Positions 1 to 7,997 of a stretch of DNA of 16,055 nucleotides are shown piece by piece. A program made the position numbers and the translations under genes. The notes below the pieces were generated by a model. That model was not told the origin of the DNA, did no database searches, and saw nothing but the letters and a program-made list of their open reading frames with translations. The stretch is from positions 1-16,055 of the forward strand of contig JAZOUT010000076.1 of NCBI GenBank assembly GCA_045658305.1, read 5' to 3'. How positions within the stretch are numbered: position 1 is the stretch's first letter; each line of letters opens with the position of its first letter. This DNA comes from Aphodosoma sp045658305 (GTDB taxonomy: Bacteria; Bacteroidota; Bacteroidia; Bacteroidales; Paludibacteraceae).

Positions 1-1089
1 CGCATCATCATCGACGACTCCGACTTTGCTCTTTCTGGCAACATCACCAACCTCAAAAACTTCTCAAAAGGTCGCGGTCTCCTTCGTGGCAACCTCCGTT
101 TCGAATCCGAAAAAACCGACATCGACCAACTCATGAACCTCGTCAACGGTCTTGGTGCCGACACCGAAACCACCGACGAAATCATCATCACCGACGATAA
201 CACCGACTTTGCCCTTGCCGACAACCAGTCCAACAAGTCCGATTCTCCAACAAGTCTGACTCAAACCGAAGAACCTAATCCTTTCATGGTTCCTAAGAAG
301 GTAAACATCACCCTCGACACTCATATCAAAAAAGCCATTTTCGGCAATACCAACATCGAAAATCTTGGAGGTCGCCTCACTATAAAGGATGGCGAAGCTA
401 TTCTCGAACAAATGGGTTTCACTACCGATGCTGCCGAAATGCAACTCACTGGCATCTACCGCTCTGAGCGTCGCAACCACCTATTCGCTGGTCTCGATTT
501 CCACCTTTTGAATATCGACATCGCCAAACTCATCGACCTCGTGCCTGCTGTCGACACTATTGTCCCTATGCTCAGCTCATTCGCCGGACGCGCTCAATTC
601 CACATCGCTGCCGAAACCTATCTCCGTGCCGACTACTCACCTAAGATGTCAACCCTCCGTGCCGCTGCTGCCCTCGAAGGCAAAGACCTCGTACTCCTCG
701 ATAGCGAAACATTCTCTACTATTGCCAAGTATATGATGTTCAACAAAAAAACCGAGAACATCGTCGACTCTATCTCTGTCGAAATGACCGTCTTCCGCAA
801 CGAAGTCGACCTCTACCCATTCCTCATCTCTATGGACAAATGGCAAGCCGTACTCTCTGGACGTCACAACCTCGACAACTCATTCAACTACCACATCTCG
901 CTCACCGACTGCCCTCTCCCTGCACGACTCGGACTCGACATCAAAGGCACATTCGACGACCTCAAATTTGCCCTCGTACCATGCAAATACAAAGCACTCT
1001 ACAAACCTGAAAAACAAGGCACAGCCGAAAAACAAACACTCGCTCTCAAAAAACTAATCTCCGACTCCCTCAAAGACAACGTAAAATAA
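1..1089 (+). CDS. AsmA-like protein, C-terminal part (5' end outside the window)
   Basis: The reading frame is open from base 1 to the TAA at 1087-1089 and gives 362 residues; the start lies upstream of the window. The sequence reads as the C-terminal region of an AsmA-family protein: long runs of alternating hydrophobic and polar residues, repeated LxxGxYxS and FxxL patterns, and a late stretch around residues 270-340 (SGRHNLDNSFNYHISL, then DIKGTFDDLKF) typical of the closing beta-strands in Bacteroidales AsmA-like proteins. AsmA relatives are long envelope proteins anchored in the inner membrane and linked to outer-membrane lipid homeostasis or lipid transfer; that role is inferred from the family. 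Codons end overwhelmingly in C (ATC, GAC, CTC, ACC, AAC), unlike the AT-rich gene that follows at 1587. The last 20 residues are Lys-rich. A terminator follows at once, so this is the end of its transcription unit. Confidence 0.8.
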   Translation, partial: RIIIDDSDFALSGNITNLKNFSKGRGLLRGNLRFESEKTDIDQLMNLVNGLGADTETTDEIIITDDNTDFALADNQSNKSDSPTSLTQTEEPNPFMVPKKVNITLDTHIKKAIFGNTNIENLGGRLTIKDGEAILEQMGFTTDAAEMQLTGIYRSERRNHLFAGLDFHLLNIDIAKLIDLVPAVDTIVPMLSSFAGRAQFHIAAETYLRADYSPKMSTLRAAAALEGKDLVLLDSETFSTIAKYMMFNKKTENIVDSISVEMTVFRNEVDLYPFLISMDKWQAVLSGRHNLDNSFNYHISLTDCPLPARLGLDIKGTFDDLKFALVPCKYKALYKPEKQGTAEKQTLALKKLISDSLKDNVK

Positions 1090-1110
1090 AACTCACAACA
1101 TAAACAAACA

Positions 1111-1147
1111 AAAGGTGTGTGCCAAATTCAAGACACACACCTTTTTT
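1111..1147 (+). terminator. Rho-independent terminator of the AsmA-like gene
   Basis: GGTGTGTG (1114-1121) pairs perfectly with CACACACC (1134-1141) across a 12-base loop. Six T follow and AAA precedes, so the stem can extend by A-T pairs. It lies 22 bases after the stop codon at 1089. Confidence 0.85.
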
Positions 1148-1167
1148 CATATCCCCCAAACATAGTA

Positions 1168-1189
1168 GAGACGTAGCCCGCTACGTCTC
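1168..1189. repeat. GAGACGTAG palindromic repeat, copy 1
   Basis: GAGACGTAG (1168-1176), a CCCG spacer and CTACGTCTC (1181-1189) form a perfect 9-bp inverted repeat. No T-run follows on either strand, so it does not look like a terminator here. A near-identical copy is at 2553-2572 and related palindromes are at 2608-2633, 11935-11955 and 12988-13009. Confidence 0.8.
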
Positions 1190-1407
1190 ATGTCTCATCA
1201 ACTACAAATCTAAAAGCAATAACACAGCATGCTACATCCAATCAATCACAAAACCCAAAATCTATATAGCGAAGCGTCTAGTCCTACCAGATCTACTAGC
1301 CCAATCAGCAGCAAGGCGGACTATTCCCGGATAAGCATAGCGTTCCAGAATATCCAGATTATCCGCTCCTAATCTTCACTCCTCATTCCTCATTCCCTAC
1401 TCCCTAA

Positions 1408-1437
1408 CTACAACATACTATAAATATACTATAACCC
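1408..1437. repeat. Two-unit copy of an 11-bp tandem repeat
   Basis: TACTATAAATA (1416-1426) is followed by TACTATAACCC (1427-1437). The 27 bases 1408-1434 are identical to 11779-11805, where the same unit occurs six times. Confidence 0.7.
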
Positions 1438-1515
1438 TACCTACACCCAAACCACCCCCTACCCCTACGAATACCCCTTAAATACTAAAAAATGTTAAAA
1501 ATGGGGGGGGTAATT

Positions 1516-1543
1516 ATTGAATCAAAAATTTTCACTACCTTTG
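1516..1543 (+). promoter_or_regulatory. Bacteroidota-type promoter of the secreted protein gene
   Basis: TACCTTTG (1536-1543) fits the Bacteroidota -7 consensus TAnnTTTG. ATTG at 1516-1519, 16 bases upstream, is a possible -33 element. The start codon is 43 bases downstream. A run of eight G (1503-1510) lies just upstream of the -33 position. Confidence 0.65.
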
Positions 1544-1586
1544 CATCACCAATCAGAAAAAAATAACATTCTAATCTTTTATAACT

Positions 1587-2456
1587 ATGAAGCGAATATT
1601 ATATTTAATTTGTTGCTTATTAATAAGCTTACAGATGTTTGCGCAAAGCGAAATATCTGAGTTATTTCCTACCTTAGCTGGATTAGAAAGAACAATTTTT
1701 ATTTCTTATTGGGAGGATTGCTGTGGTAAAAGTCAATCTATACATATAGTTCCGCCAACAGAAATGGATACTATTAATGGTATACCTTATCTATATTGGG
1801 ATGGTTTTTTCTTACGTGAAGAAAATAATCAAGTGTTGATTTATAGTTTTGCGTATGATAAAGATTTTGTTTTGTATGATTGGTCATTAGAAATAGGAGA
1901 TACTTTACCTTTACTTGCATTAGACCCATATTCTTTCCCTGACATAGAATATCCTGTTGTTGTAGATTACAAATTTGAATACATTGAAGATGAAAATGAC
2001 AATTTGATTTTACAAAAAGTACCAATGGGAAACATAACGGTAAGAGAAGTTTCTGCTATAACCTTATTAGACGGAAAAGAATATAAAAAATGGTCATTCA
2101 ATTCTAATGTTGAATATATTGAAGGTATAGGTTGTTTGAATGGTTTGACCTTCTTGGCTGATTGCTATTTAGATTTAATTCAACCAGAAGATATTCCTAT
2201 ATGCTATCAAGGAGAACACTTAGTATGCGCAAGTAGAAATGGACAACTTCTCTATCAAATGAGTGAATCGGAAATGGAGAATTTAGGAGCTAAATGTAAA
2301 TGCTTAAATGAAGGCGTACCAAATAATATTGAAATAATAACTACCCCTACGATAGAGATTCAAAAAATGATTCATCACGGTCAACTCTACATTATCCACG
2401 AAGGAAAAACTTACAACATAATGGGAATAGAAATTAAAAATTTAAACTTCGAATAA
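1587..2456 (+). CDS. Secreted protein of unknown function with a short sorting-tail-like C-terminus
   Basis: This is a 289-residue protein that I do not recognise as a named family. It opens with a clear signal peptide (MKR, then a hydrophobic run to about residue 18, with a likely cleavage after MFAQ), so it is exported. The mature part has paired cysteines near residues 45-46 (EDCCGK) and further cysteines near 183, 192, 206, 214 and in CKCLN (about 237-239), suggesting disulfides. The C-terminus has two short beta-like repeats, GQLYIIHEGKTYNIMGIEI. They resemble the core of T9SS sorting tails (hydrophobic-YNxxG) but lack the usual final GxYxVxI strand, so T9SS export is only a guess. The gene is much more AT-rich than the AsmA-like gene before it, stands alone between its own promoter and terminator, and has no Shine-Dalgarno sequence. 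Confidence 0.8.
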   Translation: MKRILYLICCLLISLQMFAQSEISELFPTLAGLERTIFISYWEDCCGKSQSIHIVPPTEMDTINGIPYLYWDGFFLREENNQVLIYSFAYDKDFVLYDWSLEIGDTLPLLALDPYSFPDIEYPVVVDYKFEYIEDENDNLILQKVPMGNITVREVSAITLLDGKEYKKWSFNSNVEYIEGIGCLNGLTFLADCYLDLIQPEDIPICYQGEHLVCASRNGQLLYQMSESEMENLGAKCKCLNEGVPNNIEIITTPTIEIQKMIHHGQLYIIHEGKTYNIMGIEIKNLNFE

Positions 2457-2500
2457 ACAAAAATAACAATAATAATCTAATAAATTTCCAAAAATCAACA

Positions 2501-2529
2501 GACACTCAATAACAGAGTGTCTTTTTTTT
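2501..2529 (+). terminator. Rho-independent terminator of the secreted protein gene
   Basis: GACACTC (2501-2507) pairs with GAGTGTC (2515-2521) across a 7-base loop, followed by eight T (2522-2529). It begins 45 bases after the stop codon. Confidence 0.85.
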
Positions 2530-2552
2530 ATAATGCACTATACCAATCGTAG

Positions 2553-2572
2553 AGACGTAGCCTGCTACGTCT
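2553..2572. repeat. GAGACGTAG palindromic repeat, copy 2
   Basis: AGACGTAG (2553-2560), a CCTG spacer and CTACGTCT (2565-2572). It matches copy 1 at 1168-1189 almost base for base, including the preceding GTAGAG/AGTAGAG context. It lies between two converging genes. Confidence 0.75.
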
Positions 2573-2600
2573 TACCACATAATAAGTATTACCATATAAT

Positions 2601-2633
2601 AAAAAAAAGAGACGTAGTCTTTACTACGCCTCT
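2601..2633 (-). terminator. secA terminator made of a GAGACG palindrome
   Basis: Read on the minus strand, AGAGGCGTAGT, an AAAG loop and ACTACGTCTCT form an 11-bp stem in which the only non-Watson-Crick position is a G-U pair. A run of eight T follows (2608 down to 2601). It lies 22 bases after the secA stop. On the plus strand the same position would be an A-C mismatch, so the element only works fully as a minus-strand RNA hairpin. It belongs to the same palindrome family as the copies at 1168 and 2553. Confidence 0.8.
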
Positions 2634-2655
2634 AAAATATAAAAGAAATATACAA

Positions 2656-5600
2656 TTATACATTCTTACCACAACAGTTTTTATATTTTTTACCCGAACC
2701 GCAAGGACAAGGTTCATTACGACCTACTGTCTTCTCCGCATGAACAGGTTGTGTAACCTGACGTTCACGAGTATCACGTTGTCCTGCGCGTTGGATATCA
2801 GTCATATCTTGTTTGTTTGCACTATAACGACTATAATCTTGACGACGCTCTGTTTCTGCTTTACGAACTTGTTCTGGCTCACGAACTGGAATTTGCGCAC
2901 GCATCAATATAGATGTGATTTTGCGATTCATCTCGTTAAGCATAGCTCCAAACAAATTGCTTGACTCAAGTTTGTAAATCAACAATGGGTCTTTTTGTTC
3001 ATAAGTTGCATTTTGAACTGAATGTTTCAATTCATCGAGTTCACGAAGATTTTCTTTCCAGCCTTCGTCGATAGCATGAAGAAGAATCGCTTTCTCAAAT
3101 GCCTTAACTACCTCTTTCGACTCTGTTTCGTATGCCTCTTTCAATACTACTGGCACATTGTACATGCGTTTACCGTCAGTAATAGGAATCAAGATTTTCT
3201 CGTATTGTGCACCTTGTGTTTCATATACTTGTTTGATTACAGGGTTTGCTACTTCAGCCATTTTGTCCATTTTACGAACAAATACTTCGTATGCAGCCTC
3301 AGCAACTCTATCTATAATCTTTTCTGCTTTCATTGAACGGAATTCATCTTCAGTCACTGGAGTATCCATTGCAAATACAGCAAGCATATCAGTTTTGAAA
3401 CCATCATAATCAAGCACTTGGTGATTGTTAGTAACAATCATTGCGGCTGTATCATAGAGTGTATTAACAATATCAACACCGATACGTTCGCCCATAAGAG
3501 CATGACGACGACGAGCATAAATCACTGTACGTTGTTTGTTCATTACGTCATCATATTCCAACAAACGTTTACGGATACCAAAGTTATTCTCTTCTACTTT
3601 CTTTTGGGCACGTTCGATAGATTTAGAAATCATTGAGTGTTCAATCATTTCTCCCTCTTGGAATCCCATGCTATCCATCACTTTAGATATACGCTCTGAA
3701 CCAAAGAGACGCATCAAATCGTCCTCAAGCGAAACGAAGAATACAGAAGAACCTGGGTCACCTTGACGACCTGAACGACCACGCAACTGACGGTCAACAC
3801 GACGGCTCTCGTGACGTTCTGTACCAATAATAGCCAAACCACCAGCTTCTTTTACTTCTGGCGTAAGCTTGATGTCGGTACCACGACCTGCCATATTTGT
3901 TGCAATTGTTACAGTACCTACACGACCTGCTTCGGCTACAATATCTGCCTCTTTTTGGTGCAACTTAGCATTCAATACATTGTGCGAAATCTTACGTATT
4001 GTAAGCATACGACTCAACAGTTCAGAAATCTCAACCGATGTAGTACCCACAAGTACAGGACGACCTGCTGCTACTAATTCAACAATCTCTTCAATAACAG
4101 CGTTATATTTTTCACGTTTAGTTTTATAAACGCGGTCTTCCATATCTTTACGTGCAATCGGACGATTTGTTGGAATTACCACAACATCGAGTTTGTAGAT
4201 ATCCCAAAACTCACCAGCTTCTGTCTCCGCTGTACCTGTCATACCTGACAATTTATGATACATACGGAAATAATTTTGAAGCGTAATTGTTGCAAATGTT
4301 TGTGTAGCAGCCTCAACTTTCACACGCTCTTTAGCCTCAATCGCTTGGTGAAGACCATCGCTATAACGACGACCATCCATAATACGACCTGTTTGCTCGT
4401 CAACAATCATTACTTTGTTGTCCATCACAACATATTGGTCGTCTTTAACAAAGAGAGTATATGCTTTAAGCAATTGGTTTACTGTATGTACGCGCTCAGA
4501 CTTGATTGAATAATCTTGTAGTGCAGCATCTTTTTTCTCTTGACGTTCTTCGTCCGACAATGATGATTTTTCGATTTCTGCAATTTCAGCACCAACATCA
4601 GGTAACACAAAGAAATTAGGGTCTTCAGTCGAGCGAGTCATTGTATCGATACCCTTATCTGTCAATTCGATAGAGTTATGTTTCTCGTCAATTACGAAAA
4701 GAAGAGGGTCAGTTGCTATATGCATGTGTTTGCTATTCTCTTGCATATAGAACTCTTCTGTTTTAATAAGGATTTGTTTGATACCTGGCTCTGACAAGAA
4801 TTTAATCAACGCCTTATTTTTAGGCATTGCTTTATACGAACGGAACAATGCTAATGCACCTTCTTCATTAATTTTCTTATCTTCATTACCTATTTTTGCA
4901 CGTGCTTCGGCAAGAAGTTGTGTCGCCATAGCCGATTGTTGTTTTACCAACACCTCTACACGTGGACAATACTCTTCGAACATTTGATCTTCGCCTTTTG
5001 GTACTGGACCAGAAATAATCAATGGAGTACGGGCATCGTCAATCAACACCGAGTCAACCTCATCGACAATTGCATAATTGTGTTTACGTTGCACAAGGTC
5101 AATAGGAGCCGAAGCCATATTGTCACGAAGATAATCGAAACCAAATTCGTTATTTGTACCGAATGTAATATCTGCATTATATGCACGACGACGTTCTTCT
5201 GAATTTGGACGATGCTTGTCGATACAATCAACACTCATACCATGGAACATATAGAGTGGTCCCATCCATTCCGAGTCACGTTTTGAAAGATAGTCATTGA
5301 CAGTAACGACATGCACACCATTACCAGTCAATGCATTAAGAAATACTGGCAAAGTAGCCACAAGAGTTTTCCCCTCACCAGTTGCCATTTCGGCAATTTT
5401 ACCTTTATGAAGTACAACACCACCAAACAATTGCACATCATAATGAATCATATTCCATTTGTGCATATTACCTCCAGCTTCCCATTCATTGTGATAAATG
5501 GCTTTATCGCCTTCAATCTCTACAAAGTCGTGCTTAATTGCGAGTTGACGGTCAAAATTTGTAGCTGTAACTTCGATAGTATCGTTTTGAGTGAAACGAC

Positions 5601-5955
5601 GTGCTGTATCTTTAACAATAGCAAATACTTCTGGCAACACTTTATCAAGCTCTACCTCAAGTGTATCAAGTATTTTCTTATCAAGTTCATCTATCTCTTT
5701 ATATAACTTTTCGCGTTTATCAAGTTCTGTACGCTCTACCTCTGCACGAATCTCTTCGATACGTTTACGCTCAATTTTCACTGCATCTTGCAAATGCGCA
5801 CGAATAGCTGCAGTACGCGCACGCAATTCGTCATGCGAAAGTTTTTCAATTGTTGGATAGATCTCTTTTATCTTATTTACAACAGGCGATACCTCTTTTA
5901 AATCGCGTTGTGCTTTGTTACCAAATATTTTGGCTAAAAAATCATTAAAACCCAT
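2656..5955 (-). CDS. secA: Preprotein translocase ATPase SecA
   Basis: SecA is the motor ATPase that drives unfolded preproteins through the SecYEG channel in the inner membrane. The 1099-residue product has the Walker A motif in EMATGEGKT (residues 189-197), the DEAD-box equivalent DEVD (298-301) followed by SVLIDDARTPLIISGP, the TNMAGRGTDI and QLRGRSGRQGDPGSS motifs of the second helicase half, and a C-terminal zinc-binding tail with Cys1083-x-Cys1085-x8-Cys1094-Cys1095. The length is about 200 residues over the E. coli protein. The extra sequence is a charged, probably coiled-coil segment at roughly 55-115 and an insertion in the preprotein-binding region after residue 320, both usual in Bacteroidota. 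The start MGFNDFLAKIFG fits the family. No own promoter is visible in the 88 bases upstream, so it may be transcribed with the T9SS protein gene at 6044-7903. Confidence 0.98.
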   Translation of the reverse strand: MGFNDFLAKIFGNKAQRDLKEVSPVVNKIKEIYPTIEKLSHDELRARTAAIRAHLQDAVKIERKRIEEIRAEVERTELDKREKLYKEIDELDKKILDTLEVELDKVLPEVFAIVKDTARRFTQNDTIEVTATNFDRQLAIKHDFVEIEGDKAIYHNEWEAGGNMHKWNMIHYDVQLFGGVVLHKGKIAEMATGEGKTLVATLPVFLNALTGNGVHVVTVNDYLSKRDSEWMGPLYMFHGMSVDCIDKHRPNSEERRRAYNADITFGTNNEFGFDYLRDNMASAPIDLVQRKHNYAIVDEVDSVLIDDARTPLIISGPVPKGEDQMFEEYCPRVEVLVKQQSAMATQLLAEARAKIGNEDKKINEEGALALFRSYKAMPKNKALIKFLSEPGIKQILIKTEEFYMQENSKHMHIATDPLLFVIDEKHNSIELTDKGIDTMTRSTEDPNFFVLPDVGAEIAEIEKSSLSDEERQEKKDAALQDYSIKSERVHTVNQLLKAYTLFVKDDQYVVMDNKVMIVDEQTGRIMDGRRYSDGLHQAIEAKERVKVEAATQTFATITLQNYFRMYHKLSGMTGTAETEAGEFWDIYKLDVVVIPTNRPIARKDMEDRVYKTKREKYNAVIEEIVELVAAGRPVLVGTTSVEISELLSRMLTIRKISHNVLNAKLHQKEADIVAEAGRVGTVTIATNMAGRGTDIKLTPEVKEAGGLAIIGTERHESRRVDRQLRGRSGRQGDPGSSVFFVSLEDDLMRLFGSERISKVMDSMGFQEGEMIEHSMISKSIERAQKKVEENNFGIRKRLLEYDDVMNKQRTVIYARRRHALMGERIGVDIVNTLYDTAAMIVTNNHQVLDYDGFKTDMLAVFAMDTPVTEDEFRSMKAEKIIDRVAEAAYEVFVRKMDKMAEVANPVIKQVYETQGAQYEKILIPITDGKRMYNVPVVLKEAYETESKEVVKAFEKAILLHAIDEGWKENLRELDELKHSVQNATYEQKDPLLIYKLESSNLFGAMLNEMNRKITSILMRAQIPVREPEQVRKAETERRQDYSRYSANKQDMTDIQRAGQRDTRERQVTQPVHAEKTVGRNEPCPCGSGKKYKNCCGKNV

Positions 5956-5966
5956 ATATTAAAAAA

Positions 5967-6036
5967 GTTTAGAGTTTTGTGTTTAGAGTTTAGAATTTAA
6001 TTCTCAATTCCTCACTCCTCATTCCACATTCCTCAT
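5967..6036. repeat. Low-complexity intergenic repeat (GTTTAGAGTT and CTCATTCC modules)
   Basis: GTTTAGAG occurs twice (from 5967 and from 5981) and is followed by AATTTAATTCTCAATTC and then CCTCACTCCTCATTCC with a further CCTCATT. The same modules occur elsewhere: the CCTCATTCC type at 1370-1405 and 11410-11434, and the GTTTAGAGTT/AATTGAGAATTAAA type inside murF at 14079-14111. Confidence 0.6.
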
Positions 6037-6043
6037 TATTTTA

Positions 6044-7903
6044 TTATTTTACTATTTTTGTGTTGTATTTTGTTCCGTCTGTTAATGTTATTGTTACCAC
6101 ATAAATGCCACTTGGCATATTCGCAATAGATGTGGTAGGACTACCACGAAGGGTTGCCACAGCTTGACCATTAACATTATAAATAACACCTGATTCGTAT
6201 TCACCTACTACTTCAAGCACATCTTGATTTACGAATGCGAAGATTGAACTATTTTCTACATCTTCAACCGCCACTTCATGAAGACGGACTTGAACTTTTT
6301 CGGCATTATATACATTGAAATCAGTATAACGTTCTTTCACATTTGGTTTTGTTGAGTAATTATGAACAAAAGCCACTACATTGAGATTATCAACATTCCA
6401 ATTAGATTGCACTTTTACTTTATACTCTTTCTCAAAACCATCATTCAATGCCACTTGATCACCCCAAACATCGGTTGCAATATGGCGATTTACATTATGT
6501 TGATAGTAAGGACCTTTTTGCGCGCTATTCCAACCAGCTTGACGGTCTGAAGCAAGATTATCTTCTGTAACATAAACTGTCAATCGAGGTTCTCCTCCAA
6601 GTTCAGTAATTGACTTGCCCGATGTGTTAATTGTCAACAAAGAATCCGCTTCATTAAAATCAACACTCAAATCTATCCATGCGTATGCTGGTTTTTCCAA
6701 TTGAACATTCAACATATTCCAAACATCAGCACCAACTACATCAAAGACAATACAACTATCTCCGCCCTGATATGGATTTTTATGCCCATCTGCTTTAGAG
6801 AACAATGTACGATCGATCATACCTGCTGGTGCAAATGTTGTAACTATAGCTGCAGAATAAAAATTCAAATAATTTTCATCTTCCGATATAGTCCATTGGT
6901 CTGTATAAAAACCGACATGGTGACCCACTTCAATTATCTCTTCATGACGTCCATCAATCGACGACTCTATAATTTCATGTCCTTGTGGACAATTAGTACA
7001 ATTTTCAGTTGAGAATATTTCAAGCAACACTTTACGCTTAACAATACGCTCAATCACATTCACTTTAACTGCGTGCACATTATTTTCTGGAGTCAAATCA
7101 TTATTTCCATTCAATTTAGTAATAGTAAATTTAACATCATACATGCCAAGTTCCTCAAAAACAACACCATCAAACACAATGCTATTTGATGCAAGATAAG
7201 GTATTTCAACATCTATCGTTTTTACCTCTTTTTTATCATTACCAAAATCACACTCTATTTCAATAGTTCGTATAGTATCAGCAGCAACATTTTCCACAAA
7301 AAAACTAAAATCTACTGGCTTATTCATCTCTACGTCAATAGATTCAACATCTGAACTTAACACTATATCATAAGCAGGCAAATTATCACCAACAATTGTA
7401 CCATAAACTGCAACACCTTTAGTCGATGACCAATCTGCACTTACCCCTTTCTTGATAAAAGATTTAATGGTTGAACTATTAGCTACTGCATAAGTTGCTA
7501 CCGAAGAACTCGAAAAATAGTATCCCAAATAAATCGAATCCCTGGTCAAAGTCAACGCTGAGTCTAAAGCAATAGTATTCCAACCCTCTTTAACCCCAGC
7601 AACATCAATATCTTTCTCATAAATCGCTGCCGAATCAAGCTTATGAGTAACAAATAATTTCAAATATTTAGGTGCAGTAGAACCGATATGATACACCGAA
7701 AGATGTGTCAATTCTGCACCTACCTTATCTTGTAACTCTTCTGTCGAAACAAAAACTGCAGCACCAACTGTATCATTTTTCACAGTACCAGTTTGACGAA
7801 ATTTATCTTCAAACTTAAGGTTACCAACATACATCTGGCGTGCTTGAACTCCAGATATAATCAAAAGCGCAGATAACGTAAAAATTGCTTTAATTAATTT
7901 CAT
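6044..7903 (-). CDS. Omp28-related secreted protein with a type IX secretion sorting domain
   Basis: The 619-residue product starts with a signal peptide (MKLIKAIFTLSALLIISGVQA). Residues about 25-175 are a beta-rich region of unknown role, and about 185-285 look like an immunoglobulin-like fold. From about 290 a region resembling the Omp28 family begins: KVLLEIFSTENCTNCPQG, with Cys302 and Cys305 in a thioredoxin-like CxxC (C-T-N-C), then HHVGFYTDQW and TFAPAGMIDR. The last 52 residues (568-619) are a T9SS sorting domain: GVIYNVNGQAVATL, then MPSGIYVVTI and a Lys-containing end. The family's exact function is unknown; the Omp28 name comes from an outer-membrane protein of Porphyromonas. The product is expected to cross the outer membrane by T9SS, consistent with porX in this window. 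A -7 element at 7950-7957 serves it, and secA follows after 88 bases. Confidence 0.88.
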   Translation of the reverse strand: MKLIKAIFTLSALLIISGVQARQMYVGNLKFEDKFRQTGTVKNDTVGAAVFVSTEELQDKVGAELTHLSVYHIGSTAPKYLKLFVTHKLDSAAIYEKDIDVAGVKEGWNTIALDSALTLTRDSIYLGYYFSSSSVATYAVANSSTIKSFIKKGVSADWSSTKGVAVYGTIVGDNLPAYDIVLSSDVESIDVEMNKPVDFSFFVENVAADTIRTIEIECDFGNDKKEVKTIDVEIPYLASNSIVFDGVVFEELGMYDVKFTITKLNGNNDLTPENNVHAVKVNVIERIVKRKVLLEIFSTENCTNCPQGHEIIESSIDGRHEEIIEVGHHVGFYTDQWTISEDENYLNFYSAAIVTTFAPAGMIDRTLFSKADGHKNPYQGGDSCIVFDVVGADVWNMLNVQLEKPAYAWIDLSVDFNEADSLLTINTSGKSITELGGEPRLTVYVTEDNLASDRQAGWNSAQKGPYYQHNVNRHIATDVWGDQVALNDGFEKEYKVKVQSNWNVDNLNVVAFVHNYSTKPNVKERYTDFNVYNAEKVQVRLHEVAVEDVENSSIFAFVNQDVLEVVGEYESGVIYNVNGQAVATLRGSPTTSIANMPSGIYVVTITLTDGTKYNTKIVK

Positions 7904-7933
7904 AAAAAAAGTTTTTCAAAGGAACAAAATACT

Positions 7934-7957
7934 CCAATATATTGGGTCACAAAGATA
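7934..7957 (-). promoter_or_regulatory. Promoter -7 element with adjoining palindrome
   Basis: On the minus strand TATCTTTG (7957 down to 7950) fits TAnnTTTG, 46 bases before the start of the T9SS protein gene. No good -33 element is seen; that position falls in a GTTGAAA repeat. A perfect 12-bp palindrome, CCAATATATTGG (7934-7945), lies where transcription should begin and could be an operator. Confidence 0.5.
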
Positions 7958-7966
7958 CAAAAAAAA

Positions 7967-7997
7967 GTTGAAAGTTGAAAGTTGAAAATTTAAAGTT
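7967..7997. repeat. GTTGAAA short tandem repeat
   Basis: Three to four copies of the 7-mer GTTGAAA (GTTGAAAGTTGAAAGTTGAA and on) fill the gap between the transporter stop and the next promoter. The last bases overlap the transporter stop codon at 7996-7998. Confidence 0.6.

Larger units (their letters stand above)
1090..1586. other. Gene-free repeat-rich stretch
   Basis: No credible gene lies here; the one short open frame across it runs through repeats. In order it holds the terminator at 1111-1147, a GAGACGTAG palindrome (1168-1189), an AGCGAAGCG/CTAGTCC-type repeat (1266-1300), a copy of AGCGTTCCAGAATATCCAG (1337-1355), a TCCTCATTCCTCATT block (1370-1405), two units of an 11-bp tandem repeat (1416-1437), a C-rich patch (1441-1479), a run of eight G (1503-1510) and the promoter of the next gene. 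Confidence 0.7.

Noticed and set aside
1119..1334. 71-codon open frame between the AsmA-like gene and the secreted protein
   Set aside because: It starts inside the terminator hairpin and runs through palindromic and other repeats; the product has no family character.
2533..2964. 143-codon plus-strand open frame over the 3' end of secA
   Set aside because: It lies antisense to the conserved secA C-terminus and across two palindromic repeats; a shadow frame.
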